The position numbers and the translations under genes were made by a program. Shown one piece after another: positions 8,825-17,955 of a stretch of DNA of 64,000 bases (position 1 is its first letter; each line of letters starts with the position of its first letter). The stretch is from Pseudomonas lundensis (GTDB lineage: Bacteria; Pseudomonadota; Gammaproteobacteria; Pseudomonadales; Pseudomonadaceae): contig NZ_NQKI01000021.1 in NCBI RefSeq assembly GCF_002269125.1, forward strand, positions 21,952-85,951, written 5' to 3'. The notes beneath the pieces were generated by a model. It did no database searches, was not told the DNA's origin, and saw only the letters and a list, made by a program, of their open reading frames with translations.

Positions 8825-10147
8825 ATGAGCCAGGAACTCCGGCTTATTCGTCGCATCACGCTCAAACTGATTCCCTTTCTGGTCTTGCTGTACCTGATTG
8901 CTTACGTGGATCGCTCGGCAGTCGGCTTCGCCAAACTGCACATGGGTGCTGACGTCGGCATTGGTGACGCCGCCTATGGACTGGGCGCAGGCTTGTTCTT
9001 CATCGGTTACTTCCTTATGGAAATCCCCAGCAACCTGATGCTTGAGCGTTTCGGCGCCCGGCGCTGGTTCGCGCGGATCATGATCACCTGGGGCGCCATC
9101 ACCATCGGTATGGCCTTTGTGCAAGGGCCCCATAGCTTTTATGTCATGCGTTTTCTGCTGGGGGTGGCCGAGGCCGGTTTCTTCCCGGGGGTGCTGTACT
9201 ACATCACCCAATGGTTCCCGGTGCGTCACCGCGGCAAGATTCTGGGGTTGTTCATCCTCTCGCAACCCATCGCCATGATGATCACCGGGCCTATCTCCGG
9301 TGGTTTGCTGGGCATGGACGGCGTGCTCGGCCTGCATGGCTGGCAGTGGCTGTTTATCGTGATCGGCACCCCGGCGATTTTGCTGACCTGGCCGGTGCTG
9401 CGTTACCTGCCTGACGGCCCGCAACAGGTCAAATGGATGGATCAGCGAGAAAAGGACTGGTTACTGGGTGAGCTGGAAAGCGACCTGCAAGCCTACGGGC
9501 AAACCCGTCATGGCAACCCGCTGCATGCGTTGAAAGACAAGCGCGTGTTGCTGCTGGCACTCTTCTACCTGCCGGTGACCCTGAGTATTTACGGGCTCGG
9601 GCTGTGGCTGCCGACATTGATCAAACAGTTTGGCGGCAGTGACCTGACCACCGGTTTTGTGTCGTCGGTGCCTTATGTGTTCGGCATCATCGGCTTGCTG
9701 TTCATCCCGCGCAGCTCGGACCGCCTGAACGATCGTTATGGCCACCTTGGCGTGCTGTATGTGCTCGGCGCCATCGGGCTGTTTTTCAGCGCCTGGCTGA
9801 CCGTGCCCGTGCTGCAACTGGCAGCCCTGTGCCTGGTGGCTTTTGCGCTGTTCTCCTGTACCGCGATTTTCTGGACCTTGCCCGGGCGTTTCTTTGCGGG
9901 CGCCAGTGCGGCTGCCGGGATTGCCCTGATCAATTCAGTGGGCAACCTGGGCGGTTACATCGGCCCGTTCGTGATTGGCGCCCTCAAGGAATACACCGGG
10001 CACCTGGCCTCCGGCCTGTATTTCCTGTCGGGCGTCATGGTGTTCGGCCTGTGCCTGACTGTTGTGGTGTACCGCCAGCTGGAGCGCAAGCACGTGCTCA
10101 AACCCAACGAATTCGCGGCCAGCGCCCAGCCTGCTACCCATCCCTGA
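8825..10147 (+). CDS. MFS transporter, anion:cation symporter family (sugar-acid uptake)
   Basis: A 440-aa, 12-TM major facilitator of the ACS type, which in bacteria typically imports galactonate, glucarate, tartrate and related organic anions with protons. The N-terminal RRITLKLIPFLVLLYLIAYVDR is the characteristic start of the group, and the ERFGARRW loop motif is present after TM2. The start at 8825 has GGGAGA 8 bp upstream; an ATG at 8810 lacks a site. Next to pentonate-degrading enzymes it is the likely uptake system for the aldonate itself, since no ABC transporter or sugar dehydrogenase is present in the window. Confidence 0.87.
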   Translation: MSQELRLIRRITLKLIPFLVLLYLIAYVDRSAVGFAKLHMGADVGIGDAAYGLGAGLFFIGYFLMEIPSNLMLERFGARRWFARIMITWGAITIGMAFVQGPHSFYVMRFLLGVAEAGFFPGVLYYITQWFPVRHRGKILGLFILSQPIAMMITGPISGGLLGMDGVLGLHGWQWLFIVIGTPAILLTWPVLRYLPDGPQQVKWMDQREKDWLLGELESDLQAYGQTRHGNPLHALKDKRVLLLALFYLPVTLSIYGLGLWLPTLIKQFGGSDLTTGFVSSVPYVFGIIGLLFIPRSSDRLNDRYGHLGVLYVLGAIGLFFSAWLTVPVLQLAALCLVAFALFSCTAIFWTLPGRFFAGASAAAGIALINSVGNLGGYIGPFVIGALKEYTGHLASGLYFLSGVMVFGLCLTVVVYRQLERKHVLKPNEFAASAQPATHP

Positions 10148-10168
10148 ACTGCCCGAGTGAGGCTCATC

Positions 10169-11161
10169 ATGCGTTTAGTACAGTTTGAATTGAACAATGG
10201 CCAGCGCCGTGTAGGCGTCGTGCAAGACGGCCTGATTCGGGAAGTCGTTGATTGCACCAGCGTGCGTGAGGTGGCATTGGCTGCCATTGAAGCCGGTGTG
10301 TCGCTGGCGCAGCAGATTGAGGCACTGGGGCTGGGCATTACCCACGACTATCAGGCGCTACTGGACGAGTGCCGGATTTTGCCGCCACTGGATCACCCGG
10401 ACCCGGCCCATATGTTGATCAGCGGCACGGGGCTTACCCATCTGGGCAGTGCGGCGGCGCGGGACAAAATGCACCAGCAGACCCACGACGAGACGGCGCT
10501 CACTGACACCATGCGCATTTTCAAATGGGGCGTGGAGGGGGGGAAACCGGACGCAGGTGAGGCAGGTGTGCAACCCGAATGGTTTTACAAGGGCGACGGC
10601 AGCATTGTTGTGCGGCCCGGTGAAGCGTTTCCATTGCCGCCGTTTGCCGAAGACGCGGGTGAGGAGCCTGAAATCGGTGGGCTGTACGTCATCGGCCATG
10701 ACCGCAAGCCGTATCGACTGGGCTTCGCCGTCGGTAACGAGTTTTCCGACCACGTCATGGAGCGCAAAAACTACCTGTACCTGGCCCACTCCAAACTGCG
10801 CAGTTGCTCGTTTGGCCCGGAGCTGCGGGTCGGCGACTTGCCGCCGCATTTGTCGGGCAGCAGTCGCATTCTGCGTGATGGCCAAGTGCTGTGGGAGAAC
10901 GAATTCCTGAGCGGTGAAGCCAACATGTGCCACAGCCTGGAAAACCTCGAATACCACCACTTTAAGTACACCCAGTTTTTGCGGCCGGGCGACGTGCACG
11001 TGCATTTTTTCGGCACCGCGACGCTGTCGTTTGCCGATGGTGTGCGCACCCGTCCGGGTGATCGCTTTGAAATCACGCAGTCGGCCTTCGGCGCACCGTT
11101 GATCAACGGCATTGCACCGGTCGACGCGGTGTTCGAACCCGGCGCTGTCGGTACACTTTGA
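10169..11161 (+). CDS. AraD1 family protein (FAA-hydrolase fold), probable 2-keto-3-deoxypentonate dehydratase
   Basis: A 330-aa protein of the AraD1 group within the fumarylacetoacetate hydrolase superfamily. Typical features are SGTGLTHLGSAAARDKMH, acidic EEPEIGG (metal site), and GNEFSDHVMERKNYLYLAHSKLRSCSFGP. Characterised FAA-fold enzymes in pentose oxidation (Caulobacter XylX type) dehydrate 2-keto-3-deoxy-pentonate to 2-oxoglutarate semialdehyde. That is exactly the step missing between the dehydratase and the dehydrogenase here, so I infer this role. The start at 10169 has GAGTGAGG upstream; it is 21 bp after the MFS gene and 13 bp before the dehydrogenase. Confidence 0.78.
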   Translation: MRLVQFELNNGQRRVGVVQDGLIREVVDCTSVREVALAAIEAGVSLAQQIEALGLGITHDYQALLDECRILPPLDHPDPAHMLISGTGLTHLGSAAARDKMHQQTHDETALTDTMRIFKWGVEGGKPDAGEAGVQPEWFYKGDGSIVVRPGEAFPLPPFAEDAGEEPEIGGLYVIGHDRKPYRLGFAVGNEFSDHVMERKNYLYLAHSKLRSCSFGPELRVGDLPPHLSGSSRILRDGQVLWENEFLSGEANMCHSLENLEYHHFKYTQFLRPGDVHVHFFGTATLSFADGVRTRPGDRFEITQSAFGAPLINGIAPVDAVFEPGAVGTL

Positions 11162-11174
11162 AAGGAGAGCAGGT

Positions 11175-12755
11175 ATGACTCAGATTCTCGGCCACAACTA
11201 CATTGGCGGCCAACGCAGTGCGCAAGGCAGCGTCATTGTTAAAAGTGTGGACGCCAACACCGGCGAAGCACTGGCCTACGACTTCTATCAGGCCACGTTG
11301 CCAGAGGTTGACCGCGCGGCCCGTGCAGCGGCCGCCGCTTACCCGGCTTATAAAAGCGTGAGCGCCGAGCATCGGGCAACGTTTCTGGACGCCATTGCCG
11401 ATGAGCTGGATGCATTGGGCGATGAGTTTGTCGCCCTGGTATGCCGTGAAACCGCACTCCCGGCCGCCCGTATTGCAGGCGAGCGTGGCCGCACCAGCGG
11501 GCAAATGCGTCTGTTTGCCAAGGTACTGCGCCGGGGCGATTTTTATGGCGCGCGCATCGATCAGGCGTTGCCGCAGCGCAGCCCGTTGCCCCGTCCGGAC
11601 TTACGCCAGTACCGCATCGGTCTGGGGCCGGTCGCCGTGTTTGGCGCCAGTAATTTCCCGCTGGCATTTTCTACGGCGGGCGGGGATACCGCTTCTGCGC
11701 TGGCCGCTGGCTGTCCTGTGGTGTTCAAGGCGCACAGCGGTCATATGGCCACCGCTGAACAGGTGGCCGATGCCATCCTGCGTGCGGCTGAGCGCACCGG
11801 TATGCCCCAGGGCGTGTTCAATATGATTTATGGCGCCGGGGTCGGGGAGGCGCTGGTCAAGCACCCGTCGATTCAGGCGGTAGGCTTCACCGGATCGCTC
11901 AAGGGCGGGCGCGCGTTGTGTGACATGGCCGCTGCACGGCCCCAGCCGATTCCGGTCTTTGCTGAAATGTCGAGTATCAACCCGGTCATCATTCTGCCGC
12001 AGGCGCTGGCGGCGCGCAGTGCCACCGTGGCCCGCGAACTGGCGGCCTCTGTCGTACAAGGCTGCGGTCAGTTTTGTACCAACCCCGGGTTGGTGATTGG
12101 CCTGCGCTCGAGCGCCTTCACGGCTTTCATCGAACAACTGGCCGGGCAAATCAACGAACAGCCTGCGCAGACCATGCTCAACGCCGGAACGCTGGCCAGC
12201 TACGCCAAAGGCGTCAGCCAACTGGAGCGCCACCCGCGCATCCAACACATCGCTGGCCTGGAACAGCACGGTGCGCAGGCCAGGCCGCAGGTGTTCAAGG
12301 CCGATGTGCGTCTGCTGCTTGAAGGCGATCCGGTGTTACAGGAGGAAGTGTTCGGGCCGACCACGGTGGTTATCGAGGTCGAGCATGCCGAGCAACTGAA
12401 CGCTGCGATCAACAGCTTGCACGGTCAACTCACCGCCACCCTGATTGGCGAGCCTGAAGACCTGCAACAGTTCTCGGGGTTAACACCTTTGCTGGAGCAA
12501 AAAGTCGGGCGCATCTTGATTAACGGTTATCCGACGGGGGTTGAAGTGTGTGATGCCATGGTGCACGGCGGCCCTTATCCGGCAACGTCCGATGCCCGGG
12601 GCACCTCGGTCGGGACCCTGGCGATCGACCGTTTTCTGCGCCCGGTGTGTTTCCAGAACTACCCGGACAGCCTGCTGCCCGATCCGTTGAAAAACGCCAA
12701 CCCGCTGGGGATTCAGCGCCTGGTGGATGGCCAGAGCACGCGCAACAGCCTGTAA
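11175..12755 (+). CDS. 2-oxoglutarate (alpha-ketoglutaric) semialdehyde dehydrogenase
   Basis: A 526-aa NAD(P)-dependent aldehyde dehydrogenase that would oxidise 2-oxoglutarate semialdehyde to 2-oxoglutarate, feeding pentose or hydroxyproline carbon into the TCA cycle. The active-site residues are recognisable: Asn160 (GASNFP), Lys185 (FKAHSGH), Glu264 (FAEMSS) and nucleophile Cys301 (GQFCTNPG). The FKAHSGH and FCTNPG variants are typical of this subgroup. The start at 11175 has AAGGAGAG upstream. It is the last gene of the transporter-AraD1-dehydrogenase operon and is followed by a GC-rich hairpin. Confidence 0.9.
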   Translation: MTQILGHNYIGGQRSAQGSVIVKSVDANTGEALAYDFYQATLPEVDRAARAAAAAYPAYKSVSAEHRATFLDAIADELDALGDEFVALVCRETALPAARIAGERGRTSGQMRLFAKVLRRGDFYGARIDQALPQRSPLPRPDLRQYRIGLGPVAVFGASNFPLAFSTAGGDTASALAAGCPVVFKAHSGHMATAEQVADAILRAAERTGMPQGVFNMIYGAGVGEALVKHPSIQAVGFTGSLKGGRALCDMAAARPQPIPVFAEMSSINPVIILPQALAARSATVARELAASVVQGCGQFCTNPGLVIGLRSSAFTAFIEQLAGQINEQPAQTMLNAGTLASYAKGVSQLERHPRIQHIAGLEQHGAQARPQVFKADVRLLLEGDPVLQEEVFGPTTVVIEVEHAEQLNAAINSLHGQLTATLIGEPEDLQQFSGLTPLLEQKVGRILINGYPTGVEVCDAMVHGGPYPATSDARGTSVGTLAIDRFLRPVCFQNYPDSLLPDPLKNANPLGIQRLVDGQSTRNSL

Positions 12756-12761
12756 GCGCAT

Positions 12762-12788
12762 CGGGGGTTGGCCTGTGGTCAGCCCCCG
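12762..12788 (+). terminator. GC-rich hairpin after the pentonate operon
   Basis: CGGGGGTTG and CAGCCCCCG pair with one G-U wobble just after the dehydrogenase stop. No T-run follows, so intrinsic termination is uncertain. Confidence 0.4.
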
Positions 12789-12878
12789 TCATAGCCCGCT
12801 ACCACTCACGGCGTGGTAAATCCTTTAACTCTTCCTGTCAGGCAGGGGCTCATCCCTGCGCCTTGATAAGGAAGTAGC

Positions 12879-15800
12879 ATGTCTGATTCCGCCCCCTCAG
12901 CCTTACCGATGTATGCCACTTACGTGATCCAGCGTGCGGTGGCTGCACAGTTTGCAACCCGTCCCACAGTGCGCACCGTGGTCACGCACTTACTGACAGA
13001 GCAGTTGAAACAATCCTTCAGGCAACACGCCTTCGATCTCTCTAAAACCTACCTTGTGTTGACGGTCGACGCCGAAGGTAAAGCCCTGTCCGCTCAGCGC
13101 TACCGTTTGTTGATAGAGGTGTTGCTGGAGCATATCGCCCGCAGAGAACCGCTCAACTACCGGTACTACACCGCCCAAGACTGTTTCGTCGCCATGAGCG
13201 ATACGGCACCGCCCGCTGGCGGATTCACCTCGATCGAACCGATGCGTCAGATCGAGCCGGTTCTGCTCGATGTCATGCGTCTCTGGCAGGATGCTCTGCA
13301 AGAGGCGCACGTTGCGTATTGGAATCAACCTGCCGACACCGGCACCAGCCGCATGCTCTGGCTGGGGCAGATGATTCAGGATCAACTGCTGGCGGGCATT
13401 GAACGTGCGGCCGACCTCACGCAACACCAACGCAACACTTTGCGACAGGTTGTGCGCTACCCCCACCGCAATGAACGCCTCAGGCAACGCACGCCAGAGG
13501 CGAAGCTATTTGACGCGAGCGTGAAGGTGTACAGCGTGGCAGGCCGTTTTGTCGCCGGGCGTACGTTCAATGTGGTGACGCCGCAGATCCTGATCGAATG
13601 CGTCGAAGGCAAGCAGGCCCGCTGGTTCTACTGCACGCCGGGCGGCACCATTGAGTGTTTTACGCAGCTGCACCGTTTTACCCGTACCTGGAGCATGGCG
13701 TTCGGCTCCCTCTATCACCTTGAGCGGGTCACGTGTGTGTTGTACGAACCGGCAGGCAATTTTCTGGATACCCAGGCGATGTGTGTGCTGGAACGTCAAC
13801 TGGACGCCATCCGGCACCTGGATCAGCCGATGTCCATTTCGGTTCTGGAGCAGCGCTTGCACGAAATCACGGACACCGCTGCGGTGTTTGAGGTACGTGA
13901 AAACGCTACGCCGCTGAACCTGGCGCCGGTCTATTCAGCGCTTCCACTGTGGTTGCGCGAAGCGTCGGCAGCGGACCGTTTTGAATATCGCTCGCAGTTG
14001 GTGGCGCTGGCCAGTGCCTACACGCGGTCGATGGGCAAACGCTTTAACGATGACATTCCTGACCTGCACGCCTACACCGCCCAGGCGTTGCGCCAGCAGA
14101 TGTTGCTCGACCAGCCACAGGCGCCGGGGTACGACCCTGATGACATAGTGCTGACCTTTGTCGACCCGGTCGGCCCGGGCGGCGAGGGCACCATCGGTAC
14201 ATTGAACAGCTTTACCCTGACCCTGACCGAACTGGCCATTGAGAATTTGAGTGCCGCCCGAGGTAGTCGCATGACCATTCATCATGCCAAGGGACAATTG
14301 ATCCAGGCGTGGTGGATGACGCCGGACTACATCAGAGGCTTGATCCAGCGTGTGGATATCGGCCAACGCTACCCGCAATGGATCAATGAGTGCCTGACGG
14401 CCCATCCGGACGAGGCCCTGCGTCGCGAAAAACTGTTCACCGAAGAACTGCGAGCGCAGCTCCCGCTGCAGGCGCTGGAATGCAAGATCCGCCACACGGG
14501 TTACTTCACCGAGCGTGGATTTCAACTGGTCAAGGCCTTGATGCACCTCGACCCGCACATGCGCAAAGTGGGCGAGCAGCCCGTGTGCATCAGGCCGCTG
14601 ATGCTGCTCTCGGCGCCCACCGTTGCCCCCCATACCGTGCGCAGCATGTTTATCATCGGCCCGGCCGATGTAAACGCCGGGTGTCATGTGCTGTATCGCC
14701 CGTTACACCAAGAGCCCTTGGTGGAGTACCCCTCATGGCGAACCCTGTTCGCTGCGATTGCACGCCCCGGGGAGCTTCAGCGAAGCGTCTTGCAATGGCT
14801 GCCAGCCCAAGCGCGTCCGCTGTATGAAGCGGGCGGTTTTTATCGTCTCCATCTGCCGTCGTATAACGTCCACGACGACCACTCGTTCCCCGTGATCCCT
14901 GGCGCCGCCCGATTGGGAGAGTTCGCCCTGGGTCAGCACTTCATGCACGACCTGTACCTGGAAATGGCGCGAACATTGAGCGAGCTGGCAGACCGACAAA
15001 CCGTCTCCAATGCCGAACAACGCTGGCAATCGTTGATCACCGGTGGCTGGCTTTTGTTCAGTGCGGTTGTGCCTAACGTGCCGTTGGCCTGGCCGCTGCG
15101 CGTGATTGCGGGCGTCAGCCTGACCTACCTGGCCGTGCAAAATGACATAGAGGCCTTGCGCGCGCCTGATGAGCAGGGCAAAGCGCAGGCCCTGATTGAT
15201 CTGTTATTTAATTGTGCATTGGTCTTGCTGCATGTTCGCCCCGTGACCGGCCAACCTGGCGGGCTGCGGCAAACGCCGGATGCAGTGCTTCTGCCTGCCA
15301 GGCTGAGGGCGCGCGCCGCACAGCCCCGACCTGCGGTTGCCGCCGCAATTGAACTGGCGCAAGCGCATGACGTGGATATCCCGGTGGGCAATCAACAAAC
15401 CGAACTGGATTTTTCGTGGTTTACCAGCCCGCAGGTCAAATACACAAAGTGGCAATTGACTTGGTTTGACCGCCATCACATCGAAGGCTTCCAAAGCGAC
15501 GAGCCCGCCATTGACCGTGGTCCGTACCGTGGTTTGCGTGTGTTGAAGCACCGTTTATATGCCGAGGTCGATAACTGGGTGTATCGGGTGCAACTGGAGG
15601 GCGAGGATGTCTATCTGGTCAGTCCTGACGACCCGCAGAATCGGGGGCCTCGTATTGTGAGCAATGACCGGGGCGTCTGGACTTACGACCTAAACCTGCG
15701 GCTGCGCGGCGGCGCACCGAAAACACGCTTGCAGGTCAAGAAAGAACAGCGCATCAGGCGCCTGACTGAACTGCGCGAACAATTGGTGCAGTACAACGCG

Positions 15801-17597
15801 CGTGCCAAAGTGCTGGAAGCTGAGATGACGGCAGCGCAAACACTCAGTGACAAGCTCAATAAGCTCGAACTTGAGTCAACGCCTTTGCCCAAACGGCGCG
15901 CTGCACTGGAAAACTTCATTGCCATCATGGAGCGTCAAAAGCCTGAATACGAAGCGGCATTGGAGCTGTTTCGGGAAAAGCAGGAAGTGCTGTCCGAAGA
16001 AAAAGATCCCACCAATTTGGTGGGCTTTTACAAGTACCTGATTCGCCTGACCAGCACCCTGTTTGATAGTTACCTGTGGCTGACGGGTATTTACAAGTTG
16101 CAGCACCCCGAGGTGTTCAGCACCGAAGGCCGGTTTGTAAGCACCGAGTTGCTGCGTGCCGCGGCCTACCGGGCAGACTGCCGCGCGATCGTGGAGGCTT
16201 TTGACAAAGCGGCCGCCTATTATCGCGAACTGGACGATTACATCTGCAAGCTGCGGGCGGTACCAAAGTTGGGGCATGCCACGGCCATCGAGGCGCAGAA
16301 GCACTACGTCGCGTTTGTGCAGGCGGACACGGATTACTTTCGCTCCGCTGTGGTATGCCGTGCCTATCAATTACTCGTGCTACCCGACTTGATCATCGAT
16401 GCCCCCGGCAGCGCGGCTTGGGTTAGCGTGCGAAGCCTGTTGACGGATTTGTTTTACACGGCACAAAGTCAATACGCGCTGGAAGACCGCGCGTTGTTTA
16501 CCCTGGCCGAGCGCATTGAAATCCTCACTGACATCCGTGAGCGTTATGCCCGTGCAGACGATGCACTGGGGATCTTTCGAGAAGAGGTGGGGCAACACCT
16601 GGACACGCAGGCGTTTGAAAAGGTGCTCTCGGCACTGGCCGAGCTGGACCAAGACGCGGAGGCGATGTTGCAAGAGCAGGCCAGGGAGCAATCACAATGG
16701 TTGCCCGCGCAGTCATTGCCCGTGCGAACACCTACGTACACGCGCAAGATCGTGCGCACGCGCAAAAAAGGCATATTGGTCGGCACGGCCCGAAAAGACG
16801 TGAATCTGGGGGATACCGATGTGGTGGATGTGGGCGATGTGTCAGGCGCCAGTGCACGCAGTACCAGCCCTTCACCCCATTTGACAGTGGCCTTCAAACG
16901 CACCGCGCCTGATGAATGGGTTGAAATCGAATCGCCCGTGATCACCGTCGAACGGCCGTTGTCGGTCTTGAAAACCGAAGCCAATGCGCTGATTGAGGGC
17001 GTGAGTGGGCAGATCCGCAGGGTCAAAGGGTACGCCAGGCGTTCAAAATTCCCGGTGGAGCTGGAAGAAATACTGGAGCGGTATGCGCTGAAGCTTGACC
17101 AATTGGTGCTTGAAATAAAAAAAGCTGCCCCCGATCAGTCTGCCGTTGAGCATCCCAAACCCGGCACGCCGGGCATGTACATCAAACGTCTGCAAAGCAG
17201 TGCCGCCCAGTTGCGGGCCCAAGGGATTGAGTTGCTGTTGTCAGTGCCGCCCACCAGTGCCACGGTCGAGTTTCTGCTGCAAAAGCGCCAGGTCAATCTG
17301 CTCAAACTCGGCCCACGGGTGCCGATGCGTGGTGAACGTCAGGATTTTGTTCAGGAATACGCGATCAACAATCAGGCAGGCGTAACCCTCTGGTATGCGC
17401 ACTTGCATTACAAAGCGCTCAATAGCGCAGCGCAGAGCGTCGAAGCCGCTCACTTCAAACTGGCGGCCCAGCGTTATGCCAGTCAGCCGGCAGAAGATGC
17501 CAAAGCCAAGCTCGGGCGAACCCCGGTTCAGGTGTACTACGCACCTATCAGTCAAAAGATGCTGACTGAACGTTTTCTGTCGCTTGACGCCCAGTGA
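12879..17597 (+). CDS. Giant DUF6543 / dermonecrotic-toxin-domain protein
   Basis: A 1572-aa protein of the large Pseudomonas family annotated as DUF6543 or 'dermonecrotic toxin domain'. The recognisable block is LPLWLREASAADRFEYR, followed by AYTAQALRQQM and GYDPDDIVLTF (about residues 360-435). A hydrophobic stretch at about 715-757 could insert in a membrane. A strongly charged, probably coiled-coil region lies at about 951-1044. The C-terminal part is low in recognisable motifs: I see no leucine-rich repeats, NEL ligase or Cys-protease motif. No N-terminal signal peptide is evident. It stands alone on its strand with no immunity-type neighbour. A contact-dependent or effector role is inferred from the family only. 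Confidence 0.72.
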   Translation: MSDSAPSALPMYATYVIQRAVAAQFATRPTVRTVVTHLLTEQLKQSFRQHAFDLSKTYLVLTVDAEGKALSAQRYRLLIEVLLEHIARREPLNYRYYTAQDCFVAMSDTAPPAGGFTSIEPMRQIEPVLLDVMRLWQDALQEAHVAYWNQPADTGTSRMLWLGQMIQDQLLAGIERAADLTQHQRNTLRQVVRYPHRNERLRQRTPEAKLFDASVKVYSVAGRFVAGRTFNVVTPQILIECVEGKQARWFYCTPGGTIECFTQLHRFTRTWSMAFGSLYHLERVTCVLYEPAGNFLDTQAMCVLERQLDAIRHLDQPMSISVLEQRLHEITDTAAVFEVRENATPLNLAPVYSALPLWLREASAADRFEYRSQLVALASAYTRSMGKRFNDDIPDLHAYTAQALRQQMLLDQPQAPGYDPDDIVLTFVDPVGPGGEGTIGTLNSFTLTLTELAIENLSAARGSRMTIHHAKGQLIQAWWMTPDYIRGLIQRVDIGQRYPQWINECLTAHPDEALRREKLFTEELRAQLPLQALECKIRHTGYFTERGFQLVKALMHLDPHMRKVGEQPVCIRPLMLLSAPTVAPHTVRSMFIIGPADVNAGCHVLYRPLHQEPLVEYPSWRTLFAAIARPGELQRSVLQWLPAQARPLYEAGGFYRLHLPSYNVHDDHSFPVIPGAARLGEFALGQHFMHDLYLEMARTLSELADRQTVSNAEQRWQSLITGGWLLFSAVVPNVPLAWPLRVIAGVSLTYLAVQNDIEALRAPDEQGKAQALIDLLFNCALVLLHVRPVTGQPGGLRQTPDAVLLPARLRARAAQPRPAVAAAIELAQAHDVDIPVGNQQTELDFSWFTSPQVKYTKWQLTWFDRHHIEGFQSDEPAIDRGPYRGLRVLKHRLYAEVDNWVYRVQLEGEDVYLVSPDDPQNRGPRIVSNDRGVWTYDLNLRLRGGAPKTRLQVKKEQRIRRLTELREQLVQYNARAKVLEAEMTAAQTLSDKLNKLELESTPLPKRRAALENFIAIMERQKPEYEAALELFREKQEVLSEEKDPTNLVGFYKYLIRLTSTLFDSYLWLTGIYKLQHPEVFSTEGRFVSTELLRAAAYRADCRAIVEAFDKAAAYYRELDDYICKLRAVPKLGHATAIEAQKHYVAFVQADTDYFRSAVVCRAYQLLVLPDLIIDAPGSAAWVSVRSLLTDLFYTAQSQYALEDRALFTLAERIEILTDIRERYARADDALGIFREEVGQHLDTQAFEKVLSALAELDQDAEAMLQEQAREQSQWLPAQSLPVRTPTYTRKIVRTRKKGILVGTARKDVNLGDTDVVDVGDVSGASARSTSPSPHLTVAFKRTAPDEWVEIESPVITVERPLSVLKTEANALIEGVSGQIRRVKGYARRSKFPVELEEILERYALKLDQLVLEIKKAAPDQSAVEHPKPGTPGMYIKRLQSSAAQLRAQGIELLLSVPPTSATVEFLLQKRQVNLLKLGPRVPMRGERQDFVQEYAINNQAGVTLWYAHLHYKALNSAAQSVEAAHFKLAAQRYASQPAEDAKAKLGRTPVQVYYAPISQKMLTERFLSLDAQ

Positions 17598-17655
17598 GAG
17601 AGCTAAAGACGCTGGTTTGACCTATCATTGCGCCTTTCCAACAGGTGAATGATTA

Positions 17656-17955
17656 ATGAGCGATTCAAACCAGACCTTGCGTGCAGCCCTTGAAACCAGC
17701 GACATGCTGATCATCGACGGGCTGCACGCCTGGGATTTTTCTCTGGATGATGTGCAATTGCTCATCAAGTGCATGGATGGACGCGCTGAAAAGCGCTGGC
17801 GCTTCGTTACGCAGCAGCTTGAGGTGTCGGTTTTTGATGAAAGCCTGCAAAGCTGGACCCTCGTGGGCGACTCGGGCGAGCACCGCCTGGTTTGCCTCAG
17901 TGCTGTGAGCGCAAGCAACGATGACGAAGTCGGTGAGGTGGCTGATGAAGCTTAA
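17656..17955 (+). CDS. Small Pseudomonas protein, DUF5629-like
   Basis: A 99-aa acidic soluble protein (LETSDMLIIDGLHAWDFSLDD near the N-terminus) that I recognise, with moderate confidence, as the pseudomonad DUF5629 family. No function is known. AACAGGTGA precedes the ATG. Its last 11 bp overlap the start of the secreted lactonase, so the two are likely co-translated. Confidence 0.65.
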   Translation: MSDSNQTLRAALETSDMLIIDGLHAWDFSLDDVQLLIKCMDGRAEKRWRFVTQQLEVSVFDESLQSWTLVGDSGEHRLVCLSAVSASNDDEVGEVADEA

